A stretch of DNA of 64,000 nt, from positions 107,217-171,216 of the forward strand of contig NZ_RCZH01000014.1 in the NCBI RefSeq assembly GCF_006438875.1. Direction: 5' to 3'. The notes beneath the pieces were generated by a model. It had not been told where the DNA came from, made no database searches, and saw only the letters and a program-made list of their open reading frames with translations. This document shows positions 40,956-49,670 of the stretch, one piece after another; the stretch's first letter is position 1; the number at the start of each line of letters is the position of its first letter. The position numbers and the translations under genes were made by a program. The DNA comes from Flavobacterium pectinovorum. GTDB lineage: Bacteria > Bacteroidota > Bacteroidia > Flavobacteriales > Flavobacteriaceae.

Positions 40956-43610
40956 ATGAGAAAAAAATTAAAAATCGTAATAACAGCAATTATTACTTTA
41001 TCGAGTACTTTGTTTTTTGCACAAAACCATGAGATCAAAGGAACGATTACAAATGAAAACGGGAATCCGTTAGAATTTGCAACTGTGCTTATCAAAGGAA
41101 CTCACATTAACGCAACAAGTGATGATTTAGGGAAATTTACTATAACATCTTCAACAAATAATCCAACACTTGTCATATCGCTATTTGGCTATCAAACTAA
41201 AGAATTCGTGGCAAAAGATCATTTTGTAGATGTTCAATTGGCGCTGGAAAATAATAGTCTTGACGAAATTGTGGTTGTTGGAAGCAGAAATCCTAATAAA
41301 AGCAAACTTGAAACTGCTGTTCCTGTTGATGTTGTGAATTTGGCAAAAATCAGAAATATAACGCCACAGACTACGACAAATGATATCCTGACGTATATGA
41401 TTCCGTCTTTTAACTCCAACAGACAATCTTCATCTGATGGAACAGAACATATCGATCCGGCTTCTTTGAGAGGTTTAGGCCCTGATCAGGTTTTGGTTTT
41501 GGTTAACGGAAAAAGAAGACATACTACTTCATTGGTAAATTACCAAAATACAGTTGGAAACGGTTCTGTTGGTACAGATTTAAGTGCAATTCCGGCTTCG
41601 TCAATCAAACGTATTGAGGTTTTGCGCGATGGTGCTGCGGCACAATATGGTTCTGATGCGATTGCGGGTGTAATCAATTTGGTTTTAAAAGACAATGCCG
41701 GTCTTGAAGTAAATGCAACTTATGGCTCAACGTCTCGAGATGATGGTCAAACTACGAACGTGAATTTAAACTACGGAGCAAAAATTGGCAATAAAGGTGG
41801 TTTTATCAACTTAACCGGAGAATTCAATAACCGCGAAAAAACCAATCGTTCTCAAAACAATAACCTGATTATCTTTGATCAATCTGCAGAAGGCAACTTT
41901 TTTGCTTATGATTTTGCCGATAATCCTGCTCAATCTCGCCAAATTGATGATAATTTATTAGCGCAAAACGGATTGAAACGTGATGATTTCAATTTTCAGA
42001 TTGGTGATGCTAAAATCAAAAATATTCAGGCATTTTTCAATACTTGTATTCCGTTAAACGACCAAATCGAGTTTTATGCTTTTGGAGGCGTGAGCCACAG
42101 AAACGGAACCGGTTACGGTTTTAGACGTTTACCAAGCGAAACAGAGAATGTTGTCGCTTCAATTTTTCCTTTTGGATTTCAACCGGAATTAAATTCTGTT
42201 GTAACGGATCTTTCTTCTTCTGTTGGTTTTAAATTTAAATTTGGAGAATGGAAACTGGATGTGAGTAATACTATCGGAGAAAACAAATTTATCTATGAAG
42301 TATCGAATACAAACAATGTTTCTTTAGGCGATAATAGTCCGACCGATTTTAAGGCTGGAAATCACTCTTTTTTACAAAATACTGTAAATGCTGATATTAC
42401 AAGATTATACAAAAGTGTTTTTAATGGTTTGAATGTTGCTTTTGGAGGTGAATATCGCTTCGAAAAATACAAAATTGTTCCCGGTGAAGAAGCTTCTTAT
42501 ATTGATGGCGGAGCACAATCGTTTCCAGGATTTTCTCCTTTGAATGCTGTAAATGAAAACAGAAACAGCGTTGGCGTTTATGCTGATGTTGAGGCAGATG
42601 TTACAGAGAAATTATTAATTGGAGTTGCTGGTCGTTATGAAGATTTCACTGATTTTGGAAATACTATTAACGGAAAATTATCTGCCAGATATAAAATCTT
42701 AGATAATCTTTTTGTTCGCGGAGCCATTAGTACTGGTTTTAGAGCACCTTCCTTACACCAACAGTTCTTCAACAATATCGCAACTGATGTTGTAGATGGA
42801 CAGCTTCTGAATTCTGGTATTTTTAGAAATGATAGCCAGGTAGCGAAAGAACTTGGAATTCCGAAATTAAAAGAAGAAACTTCCAGAAACTATAGTTTTG
42901 GAATTGTTTATTCTCCAACAAAAAAACTACACATTACAGCTGATTATTATCACATTAGAATTGATAACAGAATTATCTTAACCGGAAACTTAGGAAACGA
43001 TGCTTATGGAGATCCTGTTCCTGCGCTTCGTGATTTGTTTGCGCAATATGGTGCTCAAACGGGTCGTTTCTTTACCAACGCCATCAACACAACTACAAAT
43101 GGCGTTGATGTTGTTATTGATTATGATATGAATGTTGGTCCCGGGAAAATGAATCTGTCGTTATTGTATAATTACAACGACAACAAAGTTGATGATCAAT
43201 TAAATAATATTCCGCCATTATTTATTGGTCAGGAAGATGTGTACTACGGGCCTCAGGAAAGAAGTTTGATCGAAACGAATACGCCTAAACACAAAGGAAC
43301 TTTTGCTGTGAATTATAGTTTGACAAAATGGAATTTCTTATTGAGGAATACTTATTTTGGAGAAGTTATTCGTGATGGTTTTCCTTTTGGAGGCATCCAA
43401 AAACACAACGGAAAGGTGGTTACAGATTTGACTGTGGCTTACAAAATCACTCCAAAAGTTCAGATTGCTCTGGGAGCAAACAACTTATTTGATATTTTCC
43501 CGGACAAACAAATCTACGAAAACAGTTACTACGGGGTGTTTAAATATGCGCCGGTACAAATGGGAACTACGGGAGCTTATTACTTTGGGCGTATGAGTTT
43601 TAGCTTGTAA
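40956..43610 (+). CDS. TonB-dependent outer-membrane receptor
   Basis: 884 residues. Signal peptide about 1-22 (ending FFA). Residues 26-110 are a CarboxypepD_reg-like domain (HEIKGTITNENGNPLEFATVLIKGT), typical of Bacteroidota receptors. The plug (about 120-240) has TNDILTYMIPSFNSNRQSSS, DPASLRGLGPDQVLVLVNGKRRHT and IKRIEVLRDGAAAQYGSDAIAGVINLVLK. The rest is a 22-strand barrel ending in SFSL (terminal Leu or Phe). No SusD-like partner gene is adjacent, so it is not an obvious polysaccharide locus; siderophore or vitamin import is possible. Isolated gene with a 215-base AT-rich leader. Confidence 0.95.
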   Translation: MRKKLKIVITAIITLSSTLFFAQNHEIKGTITNENGNPLEFATVLIKGTHINATSDDLGKFTITSSTNNPTLVISLFGYQTKEFVAKDHFVDVQLALENNSLDEIVVVGSRNPNKSKLETAVPVDVVNLAKIRNITPQTTTNDILTYMIPSFNSNRQSSSDGTEHIDPASLRGLGPDQVLVLVNGKRRHTTSLVNYQNTVGNGSVGTDLSAIPASSIKRIEVLRDGAAAQYGSDAIAGVINLVLKDNAGLEVNATYGSTSRDDGQTTNVNLNYGAKIGNKGGFINLTGEFNNREKTNRSQNNNLIIFDQSAEGNFFAYDFADNPAQSRQIDDNLLAQNGLKRDDFNFQIGDAKIKNIQAFFNTCIPLNDQIEFYAFGGVSHRNGTGYGFRRLPSETENVVASIFPFGFQPELNSVVTDLSSSVGFKFKFGEWKLDVSNTIGENKFIYEVSNTNNVSLGDNSPTDFKAGNHSFLQNTVNADITRLYKSVFNGLNVAFGGEYRFEKYKIVPGEEASYIDGGAQSFPGFSPLNAVNENRNSVGVYADVEADVTEKLLIGVAGRYEDFTDFGNTINGKLSARYKILDNLFVRGAISTGFRAPSLHQQFFNNIATDVVDGQLLNSGIFRNDSQVAKELGIPKLKEETSRNYSFGIVYSPTKKLHITADYYHIRIDNRIILTGNLGNDAYGDPVPALRDLFAQYGAQTGRFFTNAINTTTNGVDVVIDYDMNVGPGKMNLSLLYNYNDNKVDDQLNNIPPLFIGQEDVYYGPQERSLIETNTPKHKGTFAVNYSLTKWNFLLRNTYFGEVIRDGFPFGGIQKHNGKVVTDLTVAYKITPKVQIALGANNLFDIFPDKQIYENSYYGVFKYAPVQMGTTGAYYFGRMSFSL

Positions 43611-43760
43611 CGTTTTTTGCCGCAAAGGCGCTAAGTCGCAAAGTTTATTCTTTTTTAGTCTCGCAAAGTCGCAGAGTCGCAAAGTTTATCTCCTCATTTT
43701 ATGTCATTTATGACAAACAGTATGTTTAAAACTTTGCGACTTAGCGTCTTTACGAAATTA
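43611..43760. repeat. GCAAAG heptamer-type inverted repeat
   Basis: Left part CCGCAAAGGCGCTAAGTCGC (continuing AAAG), then CTCGCAAAGTCGCAGAGTCGC, and right part CTTTGCGACTTAGCGTCTTT are complementary. The class is the same as at 4.2 and 25.6 kb. No ORF. Confidence 0.7.
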
Positions 43761-43780
43761 ATTTCAGCCAGAACCTAATA

Positions 43781-43810
43781 AAAAAAGCCTCGCAATTTGC
43801 GAGGCTTTAC
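43781..43810 (-). terminator. Terminator of the M4 protease gene
   Basis: On the minus strand AAAGCCTCGCA / TGCGAGGCTTT is followed by a T run; about 70 bases past the protease stop at 43878. Confidence 0.85.
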
Positions 43811-43877
43811 TTTTACTAATTCAATTTAAGATTTCAGTTCTGGTTTTCAAGATCAAACTGAAAACTGCAACTGAAAA

Positions 43878-46661
43878 CTATTTCTTCACGAATTTCTTCA
43901 CGATTCTTTTATCACCTTTATTTAATTCGATGATATAAATTCCGGTGCTCAAGTTGCTTACATCAACTAGATTTCCAGAAAGTTGTCCTACGCTAAGTTG
44001 TTGACCTAATGTGTTTATAATTCTAAAAGTATAACCTTCACTGTTTGCAAAAGAAACGTTCAATTCGCCTTCAACCGGATTTGGATATAAAGCAAAACTT
44101 GAAGTTTCAACTGTTTCAACTAATCCTGCAGTGATTTCCGGAGTTGTAATTGCTCCTGAAGCAGCTATGTTTATAGAATAATCTTCTACTTGACCATAAG
44201 AAAAAGATTCACAAGACGTTGGGATTCCGTTATATTTCATCGAAACTCTAACTCTCGTTGTTCCAAGAACTGCCGTTGACGGAATTGTGATTGTTCCCGT
44301 TACCGGAGTTGTTGTTGATGCAGCTTTTGTCCAAACTGTTTCGCCTGAATCTGCAAAATCACCATCTTGATTGTAATCGATAAAAACGGCATATCCTTCG
44401 CTATAAACAGATGAAGTCCATGTTGGTGTAATTGTTATCGTATAAGCAGTTCCTCTTGTTGCATTTGTAGAAGTAGCAGTAAAATCTTCATATCCAGTTG
44501 TTGCTGTAGAAGTTTTACTGATTGTTCCAAAAACAACTTTTCCAATTCTTTCGTCCGTCGCGCTATTCCCTTTTGAGGTACAATACGCTACTGAAGCAGC
44601 AGTTGTCGTAACATTTACAGCATTACTTGCTGCTGAAACATTTCCTGCAGCATCTTTAGCTTTTACAGTAAAAGTATAAGCTGTTAAAGCTGTCAATCCA
44701 GTTACAGTATAACTTGTTGTTGCAGAAGAACCTTTTAGAGTTGCTCCCTGATAAATATCATATCCAGTTACGGCTACATTATCTGTAGAAGCTGTCCATG
44801 TCAAATTGGTTGTGGTTCCTGTTGTTCCCGCTGCAGCAAGAGCTGTTGGAGCGCTTGGAGCAACTGTGTCTGTTGATCCTGAATATGCAGCCCCAATACC
44901 TACAGCATAAAATGCATTTGTTGTTGCGATAACTTCAGCAGAACCTGCTCCGTACAAATCAATAGCCGATTGTATTCCGGAAGTTCTTGCATTTGCATAA
45001 GTAGAGTTAGAAGTCAAATACACATCTTCTAAACGGAAAGCTATTAGTGCTGCTTTATCAATCGTGATTCCAGTTACGTTATAAGCATTTCCAATATCAT
45101 TTGTTCCTGTTTTACCTACAGACAAGATGTAAAACCAGTGATTTAACACACCTGAGTTAGTGTGAACGCCACATTGGTCGTTATTATTTGTTGGTGTACA
45201 GTTTACGTTTACCCAATAAGTTCCTCCGTAAGTATCCGGTTGTCCTTCAGAATTTGGATCACTCATCGAACGCAAAGCAAGATGTCCGCTTCTTCTTTCG
45301 ATATCTTCACCTACTAACCAGGTCGATTTTGTTGGCGCTGCACGATATTCGATACAAGCTCCCCAAATATCAGAGAAACCTTCGTTCATTGCTCCGGATT
45401 CTTTTTGATATGCTAAATTTGCCGTGTAAGTACAAACGGCATGACCAATTTCGTGCCCTGCAACATCCATTGCCGTTAAGATATCAAATCCTCCGGTTCC
45501 GGTTCCGTCACCATAAGTCATAACACTTCCGTTCCAGAATGCGTTATTGTTATCCGGATATCCTGCAGCCACTAAATTATAGTGCACATAACTTTTGATT
45601 TTTGCTCCGGCATTGTCGTAACTATTTCTTCCGTGTACGGCTGACCAATAATCATAAGTCATTTCGGCACCCCAATGTGCATCAAGTGCTCCATTGTCTT
45701 TGTTGGTGTTATTATACTCGGCAGCTGTCCAGTTATTATCCGCATCAGTAAAGTTTGTTGTTGGATACGTTGCAGTTTTTGCTGAATTATAGGTTTGAAC
45801 TCCATTTCCGCGAGTACCATCAGATAAAATATACGAAGATCCGCTTAATGTTGTCTGAATAGTTTGGGTTCCGCTATAACGCGTCGCTGCATTTGCCGCA
45901 ACAATCGCTACTTTAGAATTTGGAGCATTGTTTTGCACTTTGGCTGCAGCCGAAATTAATCTGCCATGACTATTTTCACCAAGGTGTTTTATTGTTGCAT
46001 TATAAAATAACGCTTCTCCCGTTTGGGCATCAATATAAAGATCACCGCGACTCAATGGTTTTGTAGCATATATATCAAACTTATAAGCTAAACGTACTTT
46101 ATCACTTTTTCTTTCTTTGCCCTGTTCATCCATTGCAGGAAGCAAAACCAGTTCCCCTTTTGGCTTTTGGTAATCCATTACGGCAGCATCTGCAGGAGTT
46201 TCCCATAAATACTGTTTTGCTCCTATGTGAGCAACTGCTCTGTCAAAAGCGGCCTGACTTGACAATTTAGGAGTTGTTTTGGCGTTTTCGATCGCATAAA
46301 ACTCTCCGTTCATCGAAACTACTTTTCCACCTTTGGAGTGTATGGTGTAATTGGCAAATTCAACTTTGATTCCTTGTTCATACAATTGAAACTTTTCATG
46401 CGTAAAACCTTCTTTGTCCGATTCTTTTCTAACTTTCGAAAAAGACTGGGTTGCTTTTAAACCCAGTTGTTCCTTAAAAACAGTATTATAATCTGTTTCC
46501 TTGTAACTGGATTTTTCACTAAATGTGATTAAACTCGGCTGTCCATTTTCTGAGACACTTTTCTGAGCTACTCTTTTGTCGGTATTCTGAGCAAATCCGG
46601 ATAGCGAAAATGTAAGAATAACAACGGTTCCGGCCATAATTTTTGGTAATTTTCTTTCCAT
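43878..46661 (-). CDS. Secreted M4-family metalloprotease with FN3, GEVED and T9SS sorting domains
   Basis: 927 residues. Signal peptide (about 1-24); FTP/PepSY propeptide (about 50-225; NYTIHSKGGKVVSMNGEFYAI); M4 catalytic domain with zinc motif HEIGH (His403, Glu404, His407), the third ligand Glu in AMNEGFSDIWG, and the catalytic His in NQCGVHTNSGVLNHWFY. Then a fibronectin type III domain (about 605-695, APSAPTALAAAGTTGTTTNL), a GEVED domain (about 740-835, YSEGYAVFIDYNQDGDF and GQVEDYSI) and a type A T9SS C-terminal signal (about 855-927; FALYPNPVEGELNVSF, GIYIIELNKGDKRIVKKFVKK). It should be exported by T9SS and released or anchored. It degrades extracellular protein. Confidence 0.96.
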   Translation of the reverse strand: MERKLPKIMAGTVVILTFSLSGFAQNTDKRVAQKSVSENGQPSLITFSEKSSYKETDYNTVFKEQLGLKATQSFSKVRKESDKEGFTHEKFQLYEQGIKVEFANYTIHSKGGKVVSMNGEFYAIENAKTTPKLSSQAAFDRAVAHIGAKQYLWETPADAAVMDYQKPKGELVLLPAMDEQGKERKSDKVRLAYKFDIYATKPLSRGDLYIDAQTGEALFYNATIKHLGENSHGRLISAAAKVQNNAPNSKVAIVAANAATRYSGTQTIQTTLSGSSYILSDGTRGNGVQTYNSAKTATYPTTNFTDADNNWTAAEYNNTNKDNGALDAHWGAEMTYDYWSAVHGRNSYDNAGAKIKSYVHYNLVAAGYPDNNNAFWNGSVMTYGDGTGTGGFDILTAMDVAGHEIGHAVCTYTANLAYQKESGAMNEGFSDIWGACIEYRAAPTKSTWLVGEDIERRSGHLALRSMSDPNSEGQPDTYGGTYWVNVNCTPTNNNDQCGVHTNSGVLNHWFYILSVGKTGTNDIGNAYNVTGITIDKAALIAFRLEDVYLTSNSTYANARTSGIQSAIDLYGAGSAEVIATTNAFYAVGIGAAYSGSTDTVAPSAPTALAAAGTTGTTTNLTWTASTDNVAVTGYDIYQGATLKGSSATTSYTVTGLTALTAYTFTVKAKDAAGNVSAASNAVNVTTTAASVAYCTSKGNSATDERIGKVVFGTISKTSTATTGYEDFTATSTNATRGTAYTITITPTWTSSVYSEGYAVFIDYNQDGDFADSGETVWTKAASTTTPVTGTITIPSTAVLGTTRVRVSMKYNGIPTSCESFSYGQVEDYSINIAASGAITTPEITAGLVETVETSSFALYPNPVEGELNVSFANSEGYTFRIINTLGQQLSVGQLSGNLVDVSNLSTGIYIIELNKGDKRIVKKFVKK

Positions 46662-46969
46662 AATAAATGTGGTATTTTAGTTTGGTTAAATGGATTACAA
46701 ACAAAATATTTAATGTAAGTAAATACTTTATTTTGAGATAAAAGTATTTTATTTATGTTAGATAAACGGTATTTTTTACCTTTAATCGATAAAATACAAC
46801 ATATTTTACATAAAATTCACATTTATTTAACAAAGCATGAAGAATTCACAAAAAGATGAGCCAAAAAATAATTATTCTATTGATTGATAGTCAATTACGA
46901 CGATGAAAACTGCTGAGATGCTAATTTTACTGGGAAAAAGCATTTTATAAATTTTTAAAATATTCCTAC

Positions 46970-47003
46970 AAAAAAAGGGCCAGCCTTTTAAAAGCCAGCC
47001 CTC
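46970..47003 (-). terminator. Probable terminator after scoB
   Basis: Read on the minus strand, GGGCTGGCTTTT pairs (with G-U pairs) with AAAAGGCTGGCCC and is followed by TTTTTTT. It lies about 28 bases past the scoB stop. The 270 bases from here to the protease start hold nothing else. Confidence 0.75.
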
Positions 47004-47030
47004 ATGCGTTCTCAGACAAAAAGTAAGAAT

Positions 47031-47687
47031 TTATCTGATATCCATTTCCGGAATATCTCCTTCAATTATTAATTCAGCTTCAGTTGATGCAATGATGTGT
47101 TCGACAGAAACACCTGGCGCACGTTCTAAGAGCTTAAAACCCTTTTCGGTCACTTCCAGAACTGCAAGCTCGGTTACAACCTTTTTTACGCATCCTACGC
47201 CGGTTAATGGCAAAGTACACTTTTTTAATATTTTTGATTCACCGGCTTTATTCACATGCATCATGGCAACGATAATGTTTTCGGCAGAAGCCACTAAATC
47301 CATTGCGCCTCCCATTCCTTTTACCATTTTCCCCGGAATCTTCCAATTGGCGATATCACCGTTTTCTGAAACTTCCATCGCACCCAGAATCGTTAAATCA
47401 ACTTTTTGACTGCGGATCATGCCAAAACTAAAAGCGGAATCAAAGAAACTCGCTCCCGGCAATGTCGTAATTGTTTGTTTTCCTGCATTGATAATATCAG
47501 CATCTTCTTCTCCCGCCAAAGGAAATGGTCCCATACCGAGAACACCGTTTTCGCTTTGAAATTCTACTGCGATATCTTCTCTGACGTAATTTGCAACCAA
47601 AGTTGGAATACCAATTCCAAGATTGACAAAATAGCGGTCTTTTACTTCTTTTGCAATTCGTTTTGCAATATCTTCTTTTGTTAACAT
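47031..47687 (-). CDS. scoB: 3-oxoacid CoA-transferase, subunit B
   Basis: 218 residues. The glutamate that forms the CoA thioester lies in EFQSENGVLGMGPFP, the family signature. Others: LGIGIPTLVANYV, NAGKQTITTLPGASFFDSAFSFGMIR and KMVKGMGGAMDLVASAENIIVAMMH. With subunit A it transfers CoA between succinate and acetoacetate in ketone-body and branched-chain catabolism. Subunit A is 749 bases upstream, an unusual distance, with a beta-lactamase remnant between them. The start ATG is at 47687. Confidence 0.95.
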   Translation of the reverse strand: MLTKEDIAKRIAKEVKDRYFVNLGIGIPTLVANYVREDIAVEFQSENGVLGMGPFPLAGEEDADIINAGKQTITTLPGASFFDSAFSFGMIRSQKVDLTILGAMEVSENGDIANWKIPGKMVKGMGGAMDLVASAENIIVAMMHVNKAGESKILKKCTLPLTGVGCVKKVVTELAVLEVTEKGFKLLERAPGVSVEHIIASTEAELIIEGDIPEMDIR

Positions 47688-47699
47688 AAATTCAATGTG

Positions 47700-47815
47700 T
47701 CAATTTATTAATGTGCCAATTTGGAAATTAGATAATTAGATAATGCTTTCATTTGCACAATCTATATCAATTATCTCATTATCAAATTGACTAATTATCT
47801 AATTATTTTCTCGTG
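47700..47815. repeat. ATTATCTAATT-type repeats flanking the beta-lactamase remnant
   Basis: Short direct and inverted copies of TTAGATAATTAGATAATGC and GACTAATTATCTAATTATTT occur here, again at 48055-48110 (TTAATTAGAAAATTTGATAATGC) and at 48340-48440 (CAATTGTCTAATTATCAAATTGAC). They border the gene remnant on both sides and could have mediated the insertion or deletion. Confidence 0.6.
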
Positions 47816-48070
47816 AAATAATCCCAGGTTGCTCTTGTTATATCTGCAATTATTTTCTCTGTATCTTCTTGATTTTCTGTGATATTTTTTTAAAAACACT
47901 GATAAAATGAAATGCTTTCCATTTGGGAGTTTTATAATTCCAATATCGTTCATTGCAACTCTCAAATTAGCATCATTTGTACCTGAAATCCCAGTTCTAT
48001 GTGCCAGTTCAGTATTTTCAGGAAGTCCCGCTTTTTTTAAGGTTCTTGTTTGTTTTGATTAATTAGAAAA
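47813..48070 (-). pseudogene. Class A beta-lactamase (subclass A2-like), C-terminal remnant
   Basis: On the minus strand the sequence reads KQTRTLKKAGLPENTELAHR then TGISGTNDANLRVAMNDIG, IIKLPNGKHFILSVFLKNIT, and after a shift ENQEDTEKIIADITRATWDYFTRK and stop. The HRTG segment is the KTG-type active-site strand, and NDIGIIKLPNGKH plus the last helix match the C-terminus of PER/CfxA-like class A enzymes. The N-terminal two thirds, including Ser-x-x-Lys and Ser-Asp-Asn, are missing. One extra base in the run of seven A/T at 47896-47902 breaks the frame. The gene is dead. Confidence 0.85.
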
Positions 48071-48264
48071 TGTGTTAATTAGAAAATTTGATAATGCTTT
48101 GCTTTATATAATTTACCGTAATCACTTAATTATCAAATCATAAAAAATTAAATTATCTATAAAAAAGCTGTTGTAATCCATTTTAAGCTTATATAATTAA
48201 TTCCTTTAAATAAATAAAATTAACTTATTGAACTAAAACACTTTACATTTAAAACAAAAGTTTT

Positions 48265-48290
48265 AACGCAATATAGTTGCGTTTTTTTTT
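48265..48290 (+). terminator. Orphan rho-independent terminator
   Basis: AACGCAA / TTGCGTT with a five-base loop and a run of about ten T on the plus strand. No plus-strand gene lies upstream, so this may be left over from a lost gene. On the minus strand there is only an A run. Confidence 0.6.
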
Positions 48291-48435
48291 CTGATGATCT
48301 AATTTCGTAAATACCAACTAGATAATATGCCGTGTACAACATAACAATTGTCTAATTATCAAATTGACTCATTATCTAATTCAATTACGCAATCCAAAAG
48401 AATTATCTAATCGACAAATTATCGCAATTATCCAA

Positions 48436-49137
48436 TTAAACTCTCTGTCTCACTGTTCGCTGTTCAATTCTCTTTTCAAATTTTTCTCCTTGAAAGATCC
48501 GCTGTACCATAATTCCGGGAATATGAATTTGATTTGGATCTAATGTTCCAACCGGAACCAGTTCTTCAACTTCTGCTATGGTAATTTTTGCGGCACCGGC
48601 CATACAAGCATTAAAATTCCTTGCTGTGCCTTTAAAAATCAAATTTCCGGCTTCGTCACCTTTCCATGCTTTTACAATCGCAAATTCGGCTTTAAAAGCT
48701 TGTTCCATGATATGCATTTTTCCGTTGAATTCACGAACTTCTTTTCCTTCGGCAACTTCGGTTCCAAATCCTGCCGGCGTGAAGAAAGCTGGAATTCCGG
48801 CTTGTGCTGCACGACAACGTTCAGCTAACGTTCCTTGTGGTGTTAATTCGACTTCAAGTTCGCCTGACAGCATCTGACGTTCGAACTCGGCATTCTCGCC
48901 CACATAAGACGAAATCATCTTTTTGACTTGTTTCTTCTGCAAAAGCAATCCTAAGCCAAAATCATCTACTCCCGCATTATTTGAAATACAAGTTAGATCT
49001 GAAATTGAAGTATTTACTAATGCTGCAATAGTATTCTCCGGAATTCCGCATAAACCGAAACCTCCAAACATGATGGTCATTCCGCTTTTAATTCCTTCTA
49101 TGGCGTCCTGAACGTTATTTACTTTTTTTGTAATCAT
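48436..49137 (-). CDS. scoA: 3-oxoacid CoA-transferase, subunit A
   Basis: 233 residues. Landmarks: MFGGFGLCGIPENTI (the GGFG-x-G motif that binds CoA), LTCISNNAGVDDFGLGLLL, KKMISSYVGENAEFERQML and PQGTLAERCRAAQAGIPAFFTPAGFGT. It is the partner of scoB downstream, normally adjacent. Here 750 bases with a beta-lactamase remnant and repeats separate them, so transcriptional coupling is uncertain. The gene has a 530-base spacer before the next gene. Confidence 0.95.
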   Translation of the reverse strand: MITKKVNNVQDAIEGIKSGMTIMFGGFGLCGIPENTIAALVNTSISDLTCISNNAGVDDFGLGLLLQKKQVKKMISSYVGENAEFERQMLSGELEVELTPQGTLAERCRAAQAGIPAFFTPAGFGTEVAEGKEVREFNGKMHIMEQAFKAEFAIVKAWKGDEAGNLIFKGTARNFNACMAGAAKITIAEVEELVPVGTLDPNQIHIPGIMVQRIFQGEKFEKRIEQRTVRQRV

Positions 49138-49249
49138 AACAAAGGGTCTTTATTACTGTATATTTTTGATAAAAATAAGATTTTTAGATTAAATTATAAC
49201 GATTTCGTAAAAATAAAAAATCAGAGCAATGATTCATTTGAATTGATTC

Positions 49250-49465
49250 GTGGTAAAGCTCTTATTCGCGGATTCTGACATTAAGTTAAGAGGGAATCTA
49301 TCAAATTACTTAACAATTTAATCAACAAAGTAATTAGAAAAATCCGTTTTATCAGCGTTTTCGCTTTAGCGAATCAGTAAAATCAGCGTCTAATTTTGAC
49401 GCGGATAAAACAGATTTACTTCGTAAAAACGCGGATTAAAACGGATTTGATCTGCAATAATTTTA
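49250..49465. repeat. GCGGATT / AACGGATT-type intergenic repeats
   Basis: Words such as CGCGGATT, AACGCGGATT, AAATCCGTTTTATCAGCGTT and AAAATCAGCGTC occur repeatedly in both orientations. It fills much of the 533-base gap between scoA and PBP1A. No convincing gene. Confidence 0.6.
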
Positions 49466-49555
49466 TTTTTTAAAAGCTTAACTTAATGACATTGCCCGAA
49501 GCCTCAGGACATCCTACAATATGTTTTGTTCCGATGAAAATCTTTTATAAAATTC

Positions 49556-49605
49556 AAAAAAAAATCCTTTTGTATCTTCCGAAAATTCAGAAAGCACAAA
49601 AGGAT
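49556..49605 (-). terminator. Terminator of the RicT-like / gldH / PBP1A operon
   Basis: On the minus strand ATCCTTTTGT / ACAAAAGGAT encloses a 22-base loop and is followed by a run of eight T. It lies about 65 bases past the PBP1A stop. Confidence 0.85.
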
Positions 49606-49670
49606 ATTTTTAATTATTATTATTATTATTTTGCAAAAAGCAACTGTGACTGAAAACTGTGGCTAAAAAA

